A DNA stretch of 14,721 nucleotides, taken from positions 1 to 14,721 of the forward strand of contig CAKTEM010000031.1 in assembly GCA_934548045.1 (NCBI GenBank), in the 5' to 3' direction. Position numbers and translations under genes: made by a program. Under the pieces are notes generated by a model that worked only from the letters and a program-made list of their open reading frames with translations, did not search any database and was not told the DNA's origin. Shown in pieces: positions 14,585-14,721 of this stretch; position 1 is the stretch's first letter; each line of letters opens with the position of its first letter. The DNA comes from an uncultured Faecalibacterium sp. (GTDB lineage Bacteria > Bacillota > Clostridia > Oscillospirales > Ruminococcaceae).

Positions 14585-14721
14585 GGGGGCGTAAAGGTTT
14601 CGACGGGGGGAGCGAGGCCTGGGCAGCGGGTAGCAGTGGGGGAACTGCTCTAAACTCCTCCAAAAAATTAACTGACAACAATAATTATCAGTTGCTCGCA
14701 GCCTGAGTGCTGCGCGTTCCG
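14585..14721 (+). ncRNA. ssrA: Transfer-messenger RNA (3-prime part outside window)
   Basis: The 5-prime end GGGGGCGTAAAGGTTTCGAC (from 14585) is the characteristic start of tmRNA, forming the acceptor stem and D-like arm. The tag reading frame is visible: AAA AAA TTA ACT GAC AAC and on to CTC GCA GCC TGA, that is KKLTDNNNYQLLAA ending in LAA, the usual proteolysis signal, with a TGA stop. The resume codon is upstream of the two Lys codons (the frame reads AAC TCC TCC before them), but I cannot fix it. The 3-prime tRNA-like half and CCA end are outside the window. It lies directly downstream of smpB. Confidence 0.93.

Overview
The window looks like a chromosomal segment of a GC-rich, low-complexity-free member of the Oscillospiraceae (Faecalibacterium or a close relative). 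This is inferred from the protein flavour, the Gram-positive style promoters and ribosome binding sites, the RepA_N/serine-recombinase element, and a short palindromic repeat of a kind I associate with that group. No database search was possible.

Left part (1 to about 2620): the right end of an integrated mobile element. It holds a leftward replication initiator (RepA_N type, cut by the window edge) and a rightward large serine recombinase with its own promoter. The recombinase runs directly into the 3-prime part of a sporulation-type sigma factor gene (SigK-like, about 2600-2973). The break falls where the skin element splits sigK in Bacillus subtilis, at the residues matching I-x-N-E. The window therefore seems to show one junction of a skin-like element; the 5-prime half of the sigma gene should lie outside the window to the left.

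Middle (2989-5080, leftward): three surface-polysaccharide type genes in operon order (acyltransferase 3, GT2 glycosyltransferase, multi-membrane glycosyltransferase). All three are broken by internal deletions or frameshifts, although the promoter in front of them still looks good.

Next (5216-9549, leftward): a DNA-maintenance group of intact genes: a DinG/XPD-type helicase with an N-terminal nuclease-like domain, a P-loop ATPase of the PRK06851 type, and a family-4 uracil-DNA glycosylase. A 119-bp MITE-like element made of four hairpins sits between the ATPase and the glycosylase and probably acts as the glycosylase terminator.

Right part (9643-14721, rightward): conserved housekeeping genes. 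These are pta (phosphate acetyltransferase) with its own promoter and terminator, the SRP RNA, dnaX, a YbaB/EbfC nucleoid protein and recR in a tight run, then smpB with its own promoter and the start of tmRNA (ssrA), which is cut by the window end. No tRNA, rRNA or CRISPR array was seen.
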